A stretch of 34,757 nt of DNA from Kribbella turkmenica (GTDB lineage: Bacteria > Actinomycetota > Actinomycetes > Propionibacteriales > Kribbellaceae): assembly GCF_004348725.1 (NCBI RefSeq), contig NZ_SMKR01000071.1:1-34757 (forward strand). The letters are read 5' to 3'. The position numbers and the translations under genes are program-made. The notes beneath the pieces were generated by a model that had not been told where the DNA came from, ran no database searches, and saw nothing but the letters and a program-made list of their open reading frames with translations. Below are positions 1 through 8,007 of the stretch, one piece after another (positions within the stretch are counted from its first letter, which is position 1; every line of letters starts with the position of its first letter).

Positions 1-717
1 CACATCGTCAAGGACGGTCTGCGCCGGATGTACGGCTACGGCCTCGAGAAGGACACGCCGTACGGCGAGGACGTCTTCTACTACCTGACCGTCTACAACG
101 AGCCCGTTCCGCAGCCGGCCGAGCCGGAGAACCTCGACGTCGAGGGCCTGCTGAAGGGCATGTACCGGTTCAGCGAGTACGAGACGGCCGAGGGCGACGA
201 CGTACCGCGGGTGCAACTGCTCGCGTCCGGTGTCGCGCTGCCGTGGGTCCGCAAGGCGCAGGAGATCCTCGCCGAGGAGTATTCGGTGGCCGCGGACATC
301 TGGTCGGTGACGTCGTGGAACGAGTTGCGCCGGGACGCGGTCGCGGCCGAGGAGCACAACCTGCTGCACCCGGACGAGCCGGAGCAGGTGCCGTTCGTGA
401 CCGAGCAGCTGAAGGACACCAAGGGCCCGGTCGTCGCGGTCAGCGACTTCATGCGGTCGGTGCAGGACCAGATCTCCCGCTGGGTGCCGAACGACTACAC
501 CTCGCTCGGGACCGACGGCTGGGGTCTGGCCGACACCCGGGCCGCGGCCCGGCGGCACTTCCACGTGGACGCCGAGTCGGTGGTCGTGGCCACGCTGGAG
601 ATCCTGGCCAAGCGCGGTGACGTCAAGCCGGAGGTCGCCGCCGAGGCGGCCCGCAAGTACCGGATCGACGACCCGACCGCGGTCGCCGGTGTGAAGCAGG
701 AGGGCGCCGGCGCCTGA
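1..717 (+). CDS. aceE: pyruvate dehydrogenase (acetyl-transferring) E1 component, homodimeric type, C-terminal part
   Basis: The reading frame is open from base 1, so the start lies outside the window; the last 238 codons are present. Thiamine-diphosphate E1 decarboxylates pyruvate and passes the acetyl group to the lipoyl E2 in the cytoplasmic pyruvate dehydrogenase complex. The fragment begins in the conserved stretch HIVKDGLRRMYGYGLE and continues through EDVFYYLTVYNEP, then VQLLASGVALPWVRKAQEIL (C-terminal transketolase fold) and YTSLGTDGWGLADTR, all typical of the long single-chain AceE of actinobacteria and proteobacteria. It ends in the usual short basic helix plus tail. A strong hairpin follows the stop at 733-764. 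It supplies acetyl-CoA, the substrate of the fatty-acid genes further right, but it is not part of their operon. Confidence 0.95.
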   Translation, partial: HIVKDGLRRMYGYGLEKDTPYGEDVFYYLTVYNEPVPQPAEPENLDVEGLLKGMYRFSEYETAEGDDVPRVQLLASGVALPWVRKAQEILAEEYSVAADIWSVTSWNELRRDAVAAEEHNLLHPDEPEQVPFVTEQLKDTKGPVVAVSDFMRSVQDQISRWVPNDYTSLGTDGWGLADTRAAARRHFHVDAESVVVATLEILAKRGDVKPEVAAEAARKYRIDDPTAVAGVKQEGAGA

Positions 718-732
718 CCGCCGTCGTCCGGG

Positions 733-764
733 ACAGCCGCTCACCCTTCGGGGTGGGCGGCTGT
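733..764 (+). terminator. hairpin terminator after aceE
   Basis: ACAGCCGCTCACCC (733-746) pairs with GGGTGGGCGGCTGT (751-764) over 14 positions with one T-G wobble around a TTCG loop. It begins 15 bases after the aceE stop. There is no T-tract after it, which is common for actinobacterial terminators. Confidence 0.8.
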
Positions 765-806
765 TCGCATCCGCACCCCGCACCGACGGACATCCAGGCC
801 CGGACC

Positions 807-830
807 GGCCTACGACATTCCTCGTAGGCC
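807..830. promoter_or_regulatory. perfect inverted repeat, possible operator
   Basis: GGCCTACGA (807-815) and TCGTAGGCC (822-830) form a perfect 9-bp inverted repeat separated by CATTCC. It lies 67 bases before the start at 898, in the only non-coding gap ahead of the 898-3966 gene group, whose last gene encodes a LuxR-type regulator. An operator is more likely than a terminator because a stronger terminator hairpin already lies at 733-764; this is inference. Confidence 0.4.
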
Positions 831-897
831 GCGGCTCACTCAGGTTGCGCATTCCGTCCGACGCGCCGGGTGTCCCCCGCTCCCTACCGTCGGTGGC

Positions 898-1221
898 ATG
901 ACTGGCGCAAGCGTTGCTCTTCTCGCGGGGACGGTGTCCACGATCCTCTTCGCGTCGAGCGCGCTGCCGATGGTGCTCAAGGCGATCCGGACCCGCGACC
1001 TGAGGTCGTACAGCCCGGCGAACCTGGTGCTCGCGAACGTCGGCAACGCCGTCCACTGCATCTACGTGGTGCACCTGCCGCCAGGACCGATCTGGGCCCT
1101 GCACGGCTTCTACGTCGTGACGTCCGCGCTGATGCTGCTGTGGTGGCTGCGGTACCACACCGGTCCGCGGTACCGCCCCGGTCCGCGCGGCGTCGTCCAT
1201 GAGGAGCGGAGACTCGCATGA
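898..1221 (+). CDS. small PQ-loop/SemiSWEET-like membrane protein
   Basis: A 107-residue protein with three predicted membrane helices (about residues 3-25, 42-60 and 66-88) and a short charged tail. After the first helix the pattern SALPMVLKAIRTRDLRSYSP resembles the PQ-loop region of SWEET/SemiSWEET half-transporters (proline, then a basic loop, then a serine-rich turn). A three-helix half-unit would have to dimerise to transport. The substrate cannot be read from the sequence. No good ribosome-binding site precedes the ATG, but TACCGT at 885-890 is placed as a -10 box for a leaderless message would be. The stop overlaps the next start (ATGA, 1218-1221), so it is translationally coupled to the monooxygenase. 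Family assignment is moderate; it could be an unrelated small membrane protein. Confidence 0.6.
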   Translation: MTGASVALLAGTVSTILFASSALPMVLKAIRTRDLRSYSPANLVLANVGNAVHCIYVVHLPPGPIWALHGFYVVTSALMLLWWLRYHTGPRYRPGPRGVVHEERRLA

Positions 1222-2312
1222 CCACCGAAAGTATCGAGACCGTCATCATCGGTGCCGGCCAGGCCGGGCTGTCGACCGGCTACCACCTGCGCCGGCACGG
1301 CCGGCGGTTCCTGATCCTGGACGGCAACGCCCGGATCGGCGACCAGTGGCGGGCGCAGTGGGACACGCTGCGGCTGTACACGCCGAAGAAGTACGACGGC
1401 CTGACGGGGATGCCGTTCCCCGGTGACCCCTGGTCGTACCCGACGAAGGACGAGGTCGCCGACTACATGGCGGCGTACGCGGAACGCTTCGACCTGCCGG
1501 TACGGAGCGCGACCCGGGTCGAGCGGCTCGAGGCGCACGACGGGCGGTACGTCGTGACCACGAGCACCGGGACGATCCACGCGGACAACGTGGTGGTTGC
1601 CACCGGCACCTTCGGCAGGACGCCGTACCTGCCGGAGTTCGCCGTCGACCTGGATCCGGCGATCCGCCAGCTGCACTCGAGCGAGTACCGCCGGCCGGAG
1701 CAACTGAAGGACGGGCCGGTGCTCGTGGTCGGCGGCTCGCACTCGGGCACCGACATCGCCTACGAGACCGCAACCACCCATCCGACCGTGCTGGCCGGCC
1801 GGGACCCGGGCCAGATCGCGGTCCGGCTGGACAGTTTCGGCGCGCACCTCTTCTTCCCGGTGTTCCTCTTCGTCGGCAAGCACGTGGTCACCCGGCGGAC
1901 CCCGATCGGCCGGAAGGCCAAGGACGAGGTCCGGTTCCACGGCGGACCGATGCTCCGGGTGAAGCGGTCGGACCTGCTCGCGCGAGGGGTCGAGCGGGTT
2001 CACGACCGCGTCACCGGGGTCCGCGACGGGCGGCCGGTACTGGGCGAGGACCGGGTCCTGGACGTGGCGAACGTCGTCTGGGCGACCGGGTTCCGGCAGG
2101 TCTTCGACTGGATCCGGCTGCCGGTGTTCGGAGCCGACGGCTGGCCGCTCGAGGAGCGTGGCGTGGTCACCGCGGCGCCGGGGCTGTACTTCTGCGGACT
2201 GTCGTTCCAGTTCGCCTTCAGCTCGATGGTGCTGCCAGGGGTCGGCCGGGACGCGGCGTACGTCGCCAAGCGGATCGCGGCCCGGACGGTCCGGAGTCTT
2301 GCCGCCGCCTGA
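1218..2312 (+). CDS. flavin-containing monooxygenase / CzcO-like NAD(P)-binding oxidoreductase
   Basis: A 364-residue FAD- and NADPH-binding protein of the class B flavoprotein monooxygenase group (Baeyer-Villiger, FMO and YUCCA relatives). The N-terminal FAD Rossmann motif is VIIGAGQAGLSTGYHL (residues 9-24), followed by GDQWRAQWDTLRLYTPKKYDGLTGMPFP, where these enzymes carry W and P residues near the flavin. The second dinucleotide fold appears as VLVVGGSHSGTDIAYE (about residue 170), and the C-terminal ATGFRQVFDW matches the conserved ATG-x-x-x motif. The length is at the short end, as in CzcO/TrkA-like members, so an oxygenating role is likely but a plain reductase is possible. It overlaps the preceding gene by four bases and is followed after 34 bases by a regulator that probably belongs to the same transcript. 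The substrate is unknown. Confidence 0.85.
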   Translation: MTTESIETVIIGAGQAGLSTGYHLRRHGRRFLILDGNARIGDQWRAQWDTLRLYTPKKYDGLTGMPFPGDPWSYPTKDEVADYMAAYAERFDLPVRSATRVERLEAHDGRYVVTTSTGTIHADNVVVATGTFGRTPYLPEFAVDLDPAIRQLHSSEYRRPEQLKDGPVLVVGGSHSGTDIAYETATTHPTVLAGRDPGQIAVRLDSFGAHLFFPVFLFVGKHVVTRRTPIGRKAKDEVRFHGGPMLRVKRSDLLARGVERVHDRVTGVRDGRPVLGEDRVLDVANVVWATGFRQVFDWIRLPVFGADGWPLEERGVVTAAPGLYFCGLSFQFAFSSMVLPGVGRDAAYVAKRIAARTVRSLAAA

Positions 2313-2346
2313 TCGAGCGCGCATGCTCGCGAGTGAGAGGCGTGTG

Positions 2347-3966
2347 ATGGGGATTGTCGATGATCTCGAGCGAGCTCGGGCGGCCTACGAACGGCGGGAC
2401 TGGGCGACGGCCTACGAACGGCTGTCGGCCGGCAGCGACCTGCGGGCCGGCGACCTGCTCTCGCTCGCCACCGCCGCCTACCTGCTCGGCGACATCGACG
2501 CCTGCATCCGCGCCCTGCAGCGCGGCTACCGGTCGCAGGTCGACGCCGGTGACACCCTCGGTGCGGTCCGGTTCGCGTTCTGGCTCGGCCTGGTGCACAA
2601 CGTCCGGGGCGAGGTGGCCGTCGGCAGCGGTTGGTCCGCGCGGGCCGAGCGGCTGCTGGCGGATCAGCCCGCCGACCTGGTCGAGCGGGGCTACCTCCGC
2701 CTCCACGAGTTCTTCCGCCATCTGGAGCAGGGCGACTTCGCCGGCGCGTCACGCCTCGGGACGGAGATCACCGAACTGGCCCGGCGATTCGGCGACTCCG
2801 ACCTGCTGGCCCAGGGCCTGGTCTGCCAGGGCCGGTTGCTGATGTACTCCGGCCGGGTGCCGGAAGGACTGGCCCTGCTGGACGAAGCCATGGTCGGCGT
2901 CGCGGCCGGCGAGGTGTCGCCGATCTTCGCGGGCAACGCGTACTGCGCGATGATCGAGGCCTGCCAGGAGATCCTGGACTTCGCTCGCGCTTCCGCGTGG
3001 ACGACGGCATTGACGAGGTGGTGCGACAGTCAGCCGGATCTGGTGCCCTACACCGGCCAGTGCGCCGTCCACCGTGGTCAGATCCTGCGGCTGCACGGGG
3101 CCTACGGGCAGGCGCTGGCGGAGTTCACCGACGCGTGCCGCCGGTACGCGGAGTCGGGTGCGCAGGCGGCTGCGGGCCTCGCGCTGAGTGAGTGCGGCGA
3201 CGTACTGCGGATCCGTGGCGACTACGCGGCGGCCGAGGCGTCGTACGCGGAGGCGGCGGGTTACGGCTACGAGGCTCAGCCGGGTCGCGCGCTGCTGCAA
3301 ATGGCGCGGGGACGCACGTCGGCCGCCGTCGCCGCCGTACGGCGGTTACTCGCAGAGACCGGTGACCCGGTGCACCGGTCACGGCTGCTCGGTGGGGCCG
3401 TGGAGGTCCTGCTCGCCGGTGGGTACGTCGACGACGCGGAGGCGGCCGCGGTCGAACTGACAGAGATCGCGACCGGTTTCGGATGTGCCGGTCTCCGGGC
3501 GACCGCGGCGTACTGCTCGGCCCTGGTCGCGTTGGAGCGAGGCGATGCGGAGCAGGCGCTGCCGCACGCTCGCGTGGCCACGCAGGCGTGGAGTGGGCTG
3601 CAGGCGCCGTACGAGGTCGCGCGTTCGAAGGTGCTGGTCGGACGGGCCTTCCGGCTGCTCGGTGACGAGGATTCGGCAGAGTCGGAGTTGACGGCGGCGG
3701 CAAAGACCTTCGGCGACCTCGGCGCCGCGCCGGCCCGGCAGGAGACCGAGAAGCTGCTGCACCGCGACACCGCCGGCGGGCTCACCGGGCGCGAGCTCGA
3801 GGTCCTCCGGCTGGTTGCGTCCGGCAACAGCAATACCGAGATCGCCCACCGGCTCGTGCTCAGCGACAAGACGGTGGCCCGGCACCTGACCAACATCTTC
3901 ACCAAGCTCGACGTCCCCTCCCGGACCGCGGCCGCGGCCTTCGCCCGCGACCACGACCTGCTCTGA
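2347..3966 (+). CDS. TPR-containing LuxR-family transcriptional regulator
   Basis: A 539-residue cytoplasmic regulator. The first ~460 residues are repeated alanine-rich helix pairs of TPR type. The last ~65 residues form a LuxR/FixJ helix-turn-helix: LTGRELEVLRLVASGNSNTEIAHRLVLSDKTVARHLTNIFTKLDVPSRTAAAAFA. No Walker A or B motif is present, so it lacks the ATPase module of full-length LAL/MalT regulators. The ATG at 2347 is chosen because GAGAGG (2335-2340) sits six bases upstream; the frame is open further upstream but codes for improbable sequence overlapping the monooxygenase. It lies 34 bases after the monooxygenase, so it may respond to a compound linked to that enzyme. The inducer and target sites are not visible, apart from a possible operator at 807-830. 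Confidence 0.88.
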   Translation: MGIVDDLERARAAYERRDWATAYERLSAGSDLRAGDLLSLATAAYLLGDIDACIRALQRGYRSQVDAGDTLGAVRFAFWLGLVHNVRGEVAVGSGWSARAERLLADQPADLVERGYLRLHEFFRHLEQGDFAGASRLGTEITELARRFGDSDLLAQGLVCQGRLLMYSGRVPEGLALLDEAMVGVAAGEVSPIFAGNAYCAMIEACQEILDFARASAWTTALTRWCDSQPDLVPYTGQCAVHRGQILRLHGAYGQALAEFTDACRRYAESGAQAAAGLALSECGDVLRIRGDYAAAEASYAEAAGYGYEAQPGRALLQMARGRTSAAVAAVRRLLAETGDPVHRSRLLGGAVEVLLAGGYVDDAEAAAVELTEIATGFGCAGLRATAAYCSALVALERGDAEQALPHARVATQAWSGLQAPYEVARSKVLVGRAFRLLGDEDSAESELTAAAKTFGDLGAAPARQETEKLLHRDTAGGLTGRELEVLRLVASGNSNTEIAHRLVLSDKTVARHLTNIFTKLDVPSRTAAAAFARDHDLL

Positions 3967-4001
3967 AACGCTCCTGGGAGGGAGCCGGTTCACTCGCACG
4001 G

Positions 4002-4567
4002 GTGAGGTCCGGACGGATCGCGCGGTGGATGCTCGGAAAGGTGATCGAACGACCTGCGCCCCGGTGGGCGCTCTGGCTGGCCGACGCGATCCCGTTGATG
4101 ACCCTGCCGTCCGGCCTGTGGCGGCTCGGGCTGGTCGCGGGCTCCTCGATGGGCATGCTCGACGACGCGGGGCACCCGCTGTACGCGGTCAGCACCGGCG
4201 AGAAGGTCTACATCGTCTTCCTGACACTGTTCTCCGAGGTGGTCGCGCTGATCGCGTTCGGCCTGGTCAAGCCGTGGGGCGAGGTCGCGCCCCGCTGGAA
4301 CCCCTTCGTCGGCGGCCGCCCGGTCAACCCGTGGGCCGCGATCGTGCCGGCGATCCTGGGCGCGCTCGCGCTGATCGCGATCTGGACCTACGGCTTCCGG
4401 GACGTGTCCACCGACGACTTCCCGCCCTTCGAGAGACCGGCTGGGCCGCCCTGATGATCGCCTGCTACGCCCCGCTCCAGCTCTGGGGCCCGTCGCTGCT
4501 GATCCTCACCTGGGCGTACTACCGCCGCCGGGTCAGCGCGCCCGCGGCCTCGGTTTCAGTGCGGTAG
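4002..4567 (+). pseudogene. integral membrane protein of unknown function, interrupted by a frameshift
   Basis: The first frame (GTG at 4002, or ATG at 4029, to the stop at 4454) encodes about 140-150 residues with membrane segments near ALWLADAIPLM, VYIVFLTLFSEVVALIAFGLV and WAAIVPAILGALALIAIWTYGF. It ends in an unlikely tail (ERPAGPP). In another plus frame the DNA from about 4430 to 4567 reads ETGWAALMIACYAPLQLWGPSLLILTWAYYRRR, a clear final membrane helix with a basic end, which completes the protein. Adding one base between about 4420 and 4440 would join the two into roughly 187 residues. It may be a real null mutation or a sequencing error. The restored end overlaps the convergent pirin gene by 35 bases. 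I do not recognise a function. Confidence 0.7.
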
Positions 4568-5540
4568 CGGGCAGGGCGGGAGCGGGCAGCGGGTCACCGT
4601 CGTAGCCCGGCACCATCGGGAAGCGGCCGGTGCCGCCGGCGGCGATCGCCTCCTGCCAGGCGTCGCGGGCCGCGACGATCTCGTCGTGACTACGGCCGAT
4701 GAAGTTCCACCACATCACCAACTGCTCCTCGAACGGCTCACCACCGAGCAGCAGCAGGCGGGTGCCGTTGTCGGCGGCAACCAGCTCGACCGACTCCCGG
4801 CCATCGCCGAGGTAGACCATCTCGCCGAACGACGGAGTGAGCTCGCCGACCGAGACCGAGCCGTCGACGACCAGGACGGCGTACTCGTTGGACGGCGTCA
4901 GCGGGACCGTCACCGTGCGGCCGGGCTCGATGCTGAAGTCGGCGCCGACGAGCGGGGTGTACGCCGGGGCGGGTGAGGTGACTCCGGCGACGGTGCCGAC
5001 CATCACCGTGGCCCGGGCGCCGTCGAGGTCGACCGTCGGGAGGTCGGCGTACGCGTCGAAGGCCGGTGGGGTCGTGGTCCGCACGGAGTCCGGCAGCGCG
5101 ACCCACAGTTGCGCGCCGTGCAGGGTCGGCGGCGCGGTCGGGGTGGACACCTCGGAGTGCGCGATCCCGTGGCCCGCGGTCATGATGTTGAGCTCACCCG
5201 GCCGGACCAGCGCGTGCGACCCGACGCTGTCGCGGTGCTCGATCTCACCCTCGAACAACCAGCTCACGGTCTGCAGACTCGTGTGCGGATGCGGCGGGAC
5301 CCGCATCCCCCGGTCCCCGGGTACGCCGTAGGAGTCGACCCGGGTGGTCAGGTCGTCCGGACCGTAGTGGTCCACGAAGCACCAGGCGCCGACCATCCGG
5401 CGGTTCTTGTTCGGCAGCAGCCGGCGGACCTTCGTCGTCCGGCCGAGAATCACCTCACGCGGCTCCAGGAACTCCAGCACCGGGCCACCGGCCCCGCCGA
5501 CGGAGACGATCTCCGCCGGGTCCTTCTCCAGGTCACTCAC
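4533..5540 (-). CDS. pirin family protein (bicupin)
   Basis: A 335-residue cytosolic double-cupin protein. The N-terminal cupin holds the metal-binding signature PPHPHTSLQTVSWLFEGEIEHRDSVGS with later GELNIMTAGHGIAHSE, giving the His-His-His-Glu set that binds Fe(II) in pirins. The C-terminal cupin ends with LLLLGGEPFEEQLVMWWNFIGRSHDEI, the usual pirin C-terminal signature. Some pirins are quercetin dioxygenases and one is reported to modulate pyruvate dehydrogenase, so the activity cannot be assigned. The GTG at 5540 is preferred because good pirin similarity starts right after it; no well-spaced ribosome-binding site is seen, and the upstream frame encodes Arg/Gly-rich sequence that overlaps the next gene. 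It lies 32 bases after the PHP gene and is probably co-transcribed with it. Confidence 0.9.
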   Translation of the reverse strand: MSDLEKDPAEIVSVGGAGGPVLEFLEPREVILGRTTKVRRLLPNKNRRMVGAWCFVDHYGPDDLTTRVDSYGVPGDRGMRVPPHPHTSLQTVSWLFEGEIEHRDSVGSHALVRPGELNIMTAGHGIAHSEVSTPTAPPTLHGAQLWVALPDSVRTTTPPAFDAYADLPTVDLDGARATVMVGTVAGVTSPAPAYTPLVGADFSIEPGRTVTVPLTPSNEYAVLVVDGSVSVGELTPSFGEMVYLGDGRESVELVAADNGTRLLLLGGEPFEEQLVMWWNFIGRSHDEIVAARDAWQEAIAAGGTGRFPMVPGYDGDPLPAPALPATALKPRPRAR

Positions 5541-5572
5541 CCCTCGAAGATACGCCTGGCACCCGCGCCGGC

Positions 5573-6613
5573 TCAGCTGGCCCAGTCGCGCAGCGTGCTC
5601 TGGTCCCAGGTGTTGATCACGCGGTCCGCAGTGACGCCGCAGTCCTCCGCGCGCTCGCAGCCGTAGACCTGCCAGTCGAGCTGGCCGGGTGCGTGCGCGT
5701 CGGTGTCGATGGAGAAGAAGCAGTCCATCTCGGCCGCGAGCGAGAGCAGCCGCTTGGGCGGGTCCAGGCGTTCCGGGCGGGAGTTGATCTCGACCGCCGT
5801 ACCGAACTGGCGGCAGGCCTCGAAGACGATCTCGGCGTCGAACTCGGACTCCGGCCGGGTGCCGCGGCCGCCGGTGATCAGGCGGCCGGTGCAGTGGCCG
5901 AGGATGTCGACGTGCGGGTTGGCGATCGCCCGGACCATCCGCTCGGTCATCGGCCCGGCGGCCATCCGCAGCTTCGAGTGCACGCTGGCGACGACCAGAT
6001 CGAGCCGGGCCAGGATCTCGGAGTCGCAGTCGAGCGAACCGTCCTCGAGGATGTCGACCTCGATCCCGTTCAGGATGGTGAACCCGTCCAGCTCGTCGGC
6101 AAGCTTCTTGTTCAGCTCGGCGACCACCTCGAGCTGCTGGAGCCGGCGTTCGCGGGACAGTCCGTTCGCGACCGTCAGCCGGCCGGAGTGGTCGGTCAGC
6201 GCCATGTACCGGTGTCCGAGGCTGTGCGCCGTCCGGGCCATCTCCTCGATCGGGCTGCCGCCGTCGGACCACTCCGAATGCAGGTGCAGATCCGCCTTCA
6301 GCTCGGCGCGCATCGCCGTGCCGGCGGTGGTCAGGGCGCCCGCCGACTCCTCCAGCTTCACCAGGTACGCCGGGGTGCTGCCGTCCATCGCCTCGACGAT
6401 GACGGCCTCGGTCTTCGGCCCGATCCCGGGCAGCTCGGTCAGCGTGCCGGCCCGGCGGCGGGCCCGCACCTCGGCCGCCGGCAGCGCCGCGATCGTGTCC
6501 GCCGCCCGCCGGTACGCCTTCACCCGGTGGGTCGGCTGCCGGTCCCGCTCGAGGAAGTACCCGATCGCCCGCAGCGCCGCGACCGCGTCCGCCACGCCTT
6601 GCTTGTCCGTCAT
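5573..6613 (-). CDS. helix-hairpin-helix and PHP-domain phosphoesterase (PolX C-terminal-like)
   Basis: A 346-residue protein. Residues ~5-75 form an N-terminal helical/HhH region (VKAYRRAADTI, then LTELPGIGPKTEAVIVEA), which binds DNA in polymerase X. Residues ~110-346 are a PHP metallohydrolase with the first metal motif ADLHLHSEWSDG, then LTDHSGRL, a NGIEVDIL glutamate, VVASVHS, DILGHCTGRL and FSIDTDAHAP. It resembles the C-terminal part of bacterial DNA polymerase X, which has 3' nuclease activity, but the nucleotidyltransferase palm is absent, so it cannot polymerise. The ATG at 6613 is preferred to one 39 bases upstream because family similarity starts there. The gene is divergent from fasR across a 120-base gap that contains an inverted repeat. 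A DNA-repair or nucleotide phosphoesterase role is plausible. Confidence 0.87.
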   Translation of the reverse strand: MTDKQGVADAVAALRAIGYFLERDRQPTHRVKAYRRAADTIAALPAAEVRARRRAGTLTELPGIGPKTEAVIVEAMDGSTPAYLVKLEESAGALTTAGTAMRAELKADLHLHSEWSDGGSPIEEMARTAHSLGHRYMALTDHSGRLTVANGLSRERRLQQLEVVAELNKKLADELDGFTILNGIEVDILEDGSLDCDSEILARLDLVVASVHSKLRMAAGPMTERMVRAIANPHVDILGHCTGRLITGGRGTRPESEFDAEIVFEACRQFGTAVEINSRPERLDPPKRLLSLAAEMDCFFSIDTDAHAPGQLDWQVYGCERAEDCGVTADRVINTWDQSTLRDWAS

Positions 6614-6638
6614 CACCCCATGATGGCGGACGCGCAGC

Positions 6639-6704
6639 CCATCACAATCCACCGCGCGTCGTGCCGCTGGGCGGCCCCGCGCACGGAAGCTGCGGTTGTG
6701 ATGG
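6639..6704. promoter_or_regulatory. spaced inverted repeat in the PHP/fasR divergent gap
   Basis: CCATCACAA (6639-6647) is the exact reverse complement of TTGTGATGG (6696-6704), with 48 bases between. It is in the divergent intergenic region and overlaps an alternative fasR start (ATG at 6701). A role in regulator binding or in shared control of both genes is inferred only. Confidence 0.3.
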
Positions 6705-6733
6705 CGTCACGGTCCGCCGGATATGGTCGAGGC

Positions 6734-7930
6734 GTGGCGACGAAGGGTCATCTCGCGCGGGCCGAGCGGTTGCAGGGCGCGACCGGTGCGCTGGCGACCG
6801 CCGCGATGGCGGCGATGGACGAGAAGCTGCCGTGGTTCGGCAAGCTGTCCGCGCAGGACCGGTCCTGGATCGGCCTGGTCGCGCAGTCCGGGATCACCGC
6901 GTTCGTCGACTGGTTCCGCGACCCCGAGGCGCACTCGGCGATGCCGACCCGGATGTTCGGCTCGGCGCCGCGGGAGTTCACCCGGGTGATCTCGCTGCAC
7001 CAGACCGTCGACCTGCTCCGGACCACGATCGAGATGATCGAGAACACCATCGGCGACCTGCTCCCGCCCGAGGACGTGCCGGTGGTCCGCGAGGCGATGC
7101 AGCGCTACGCCCGCGAGGTCGCGTTCGCCGCCGCCACCGTCTACGCCAAGGCCGCCGAGATGCGCGGCGCCTGGGACGCCCGGCTCGAGGCCCTGGTGGT
7201 CGACTCGGTGATCCGAGGCGAGGCCGACGAGTCCGTCCGCTCCCGCGCCTCCGCCCTCGGCTGGACCGGCGCCGGTACGACGGGGTCCACGGAGGTCGCC
7301 GTGGTCGTCGGCCGGGCGCCCGAGTCCGAGCCGGGCAGCGCGAACGTCGCCGACGTGGTCCGGCACGCCGCGCGCGAGGCCGGTGCCGACGCTTTGTGCG
7401 CGATGCAGGGCGACCGGCTGGTGGTAGTACTCGGTGGTACAAGCAAACCTGTCGAGATCGCACAAAATCTCGCCCAGTGGTTCGGACCGGGTCCGATCGT
7501 CGTCGGCCCGGTCGTCAAGGACCTGATGGCGGCCGTGACGTCGGCCCGGGCGGCCGTCGCGGGGCTGCGCGCGGCCCCCGCCTGGCCGGCGGCGCCGCGG
7601 CCGGTCCAAGCCGACGAACTCCTGCCCGAACGGTCACTCTCCGGAGACGGCCACGCCCGCCGGCAACTCGCCTCCGACGTCTACGGCCCGCTCACGATAG
7701 GCGACGGCGTGCTGCTGGACACCGTTTCGGCCTACCTGGACTCGGGCGGTTCGATCGAGGCGACGGCCCGGGCGATGTTCATCCACGCCAATACCGTCCG
7801 GTACCGGCTGAAGCGTGTGGCCGAGATCACGGGCTACTCGCCGCTCAATCCCCGCGACGCTTTCACACTGCGTGTCGCACTGGCGATGGGCCGCCTGCTC
7901 AACCCCGAGCCCGGAAGTACCGCTTTGTAG
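6734..7930 (+). CDS. fasR: PucR-family transcriptional regulator FasR
   Basis: A 398-residue DNA-binding protein directly ahead of fabD. The N-terminal two thirds form a ligand- or dimer-type region with conserved FGKLSAQDRSWIGLVAQSGITAFVDWFRDP. The C-terminal ~65 residues are a PucR-type HTH_30: LLDTVSAYLDSGGSIEATARAMFIHANTVRYRLKRVAEITG. In Streptomyces the orthologous position upstream of fabD-fabH-acpP-fabF holds FasR, described as an activator of that operon; the same role is inferred here from context and domain. The GTG at 6734 fits the usual N-terminus (ATKGHLARAERLQ), but the ATG at 6701 in the same frame cannot be excluded and neither has a strong ribosome-binding site. fabD starts 77 bases after the stop, leaving room for the controlled promoter. 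Confidence 0.85.
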   Translation: MATKGHLARAERLQGATGALATAAMAAMDEKLPWFGKLSAQDRSWIGLVAQSGITAFVDWFRDPEAHSAMPTRMFGSAPREFTRVISLHQTVDLLRTTIEMIENTIGDLLPPEDVPVVREAMQRYAREVAFAAATVYAKAAEMRGAWDARLEALVVDSVIRGEADESVRSRASALGWTGAGTTGSTEVAVVVGRAPESEPGSANVADVVRHAAREAGADALCAMQGDRLVVVLGGTSKPVEIAQNLAQWFGPGPIVVGPVVKDLMAAVTSARAAVAGLRAAPAWPAAPRPVQADELLPERSLSGDGHARRQLASDVYGPLTIGDGVLLDTVSAYLDSGGSIEATARAMFIHANTVRYRLKRVAEITGYSPLNPRDAFTLRVALAMGRLLNPEPGSTAL

Positions 7931-7957
7931 GATTCCCACAAGTCGGTCCGGTAGAAT
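7925..7957 (+). promoter_or_regulatory. candidate fabD promoter with overlapping inverted repeat
   Basis: TAGAAT at 7952-7957 matches a -10 hexamer at five of six positions and lies 50 bases before the fabD start. Just upstream, TTGTAGG (7925-7931) and CCCACAA (7935-7941) form an inverted repeat with one mismatch around ATT, positioned near where the -35 would be and overlapping the fasR stop. This is a plausible FasR target, by inference; no clear -35 hexamer is seen. Confidence 0.35.
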
Positions 7958-8007
7958 TCGTGCGGCGCCCCGGCCCACGGAGGCCCCGGCTCAGGGAGAG
8001 TTGTCAC

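Noticed and set aside
2158..2346. Extension of the LuxR-type gene upstream to 2158
   Set aside because: It would overlap the monooxygenase by 155 bases and encode Arg/Ser-rich shadow sequence; GAGAGG supports the start at 2347.
5541..6272. Long minus-strand frame joined upstream to pirin
   Set aside because: The upstream part is Arg/Gly/Asp-rich and antisense-frame-like, and it overlaps the well-supported PHP gene; pirin similarity begins at 5540.
5693..6733. Plus-strand open frame running into fasR
   Set aside because: It is the antisense of the PHP gene; it has repetitive Gly/Val/Arg composition and no family resemblance.
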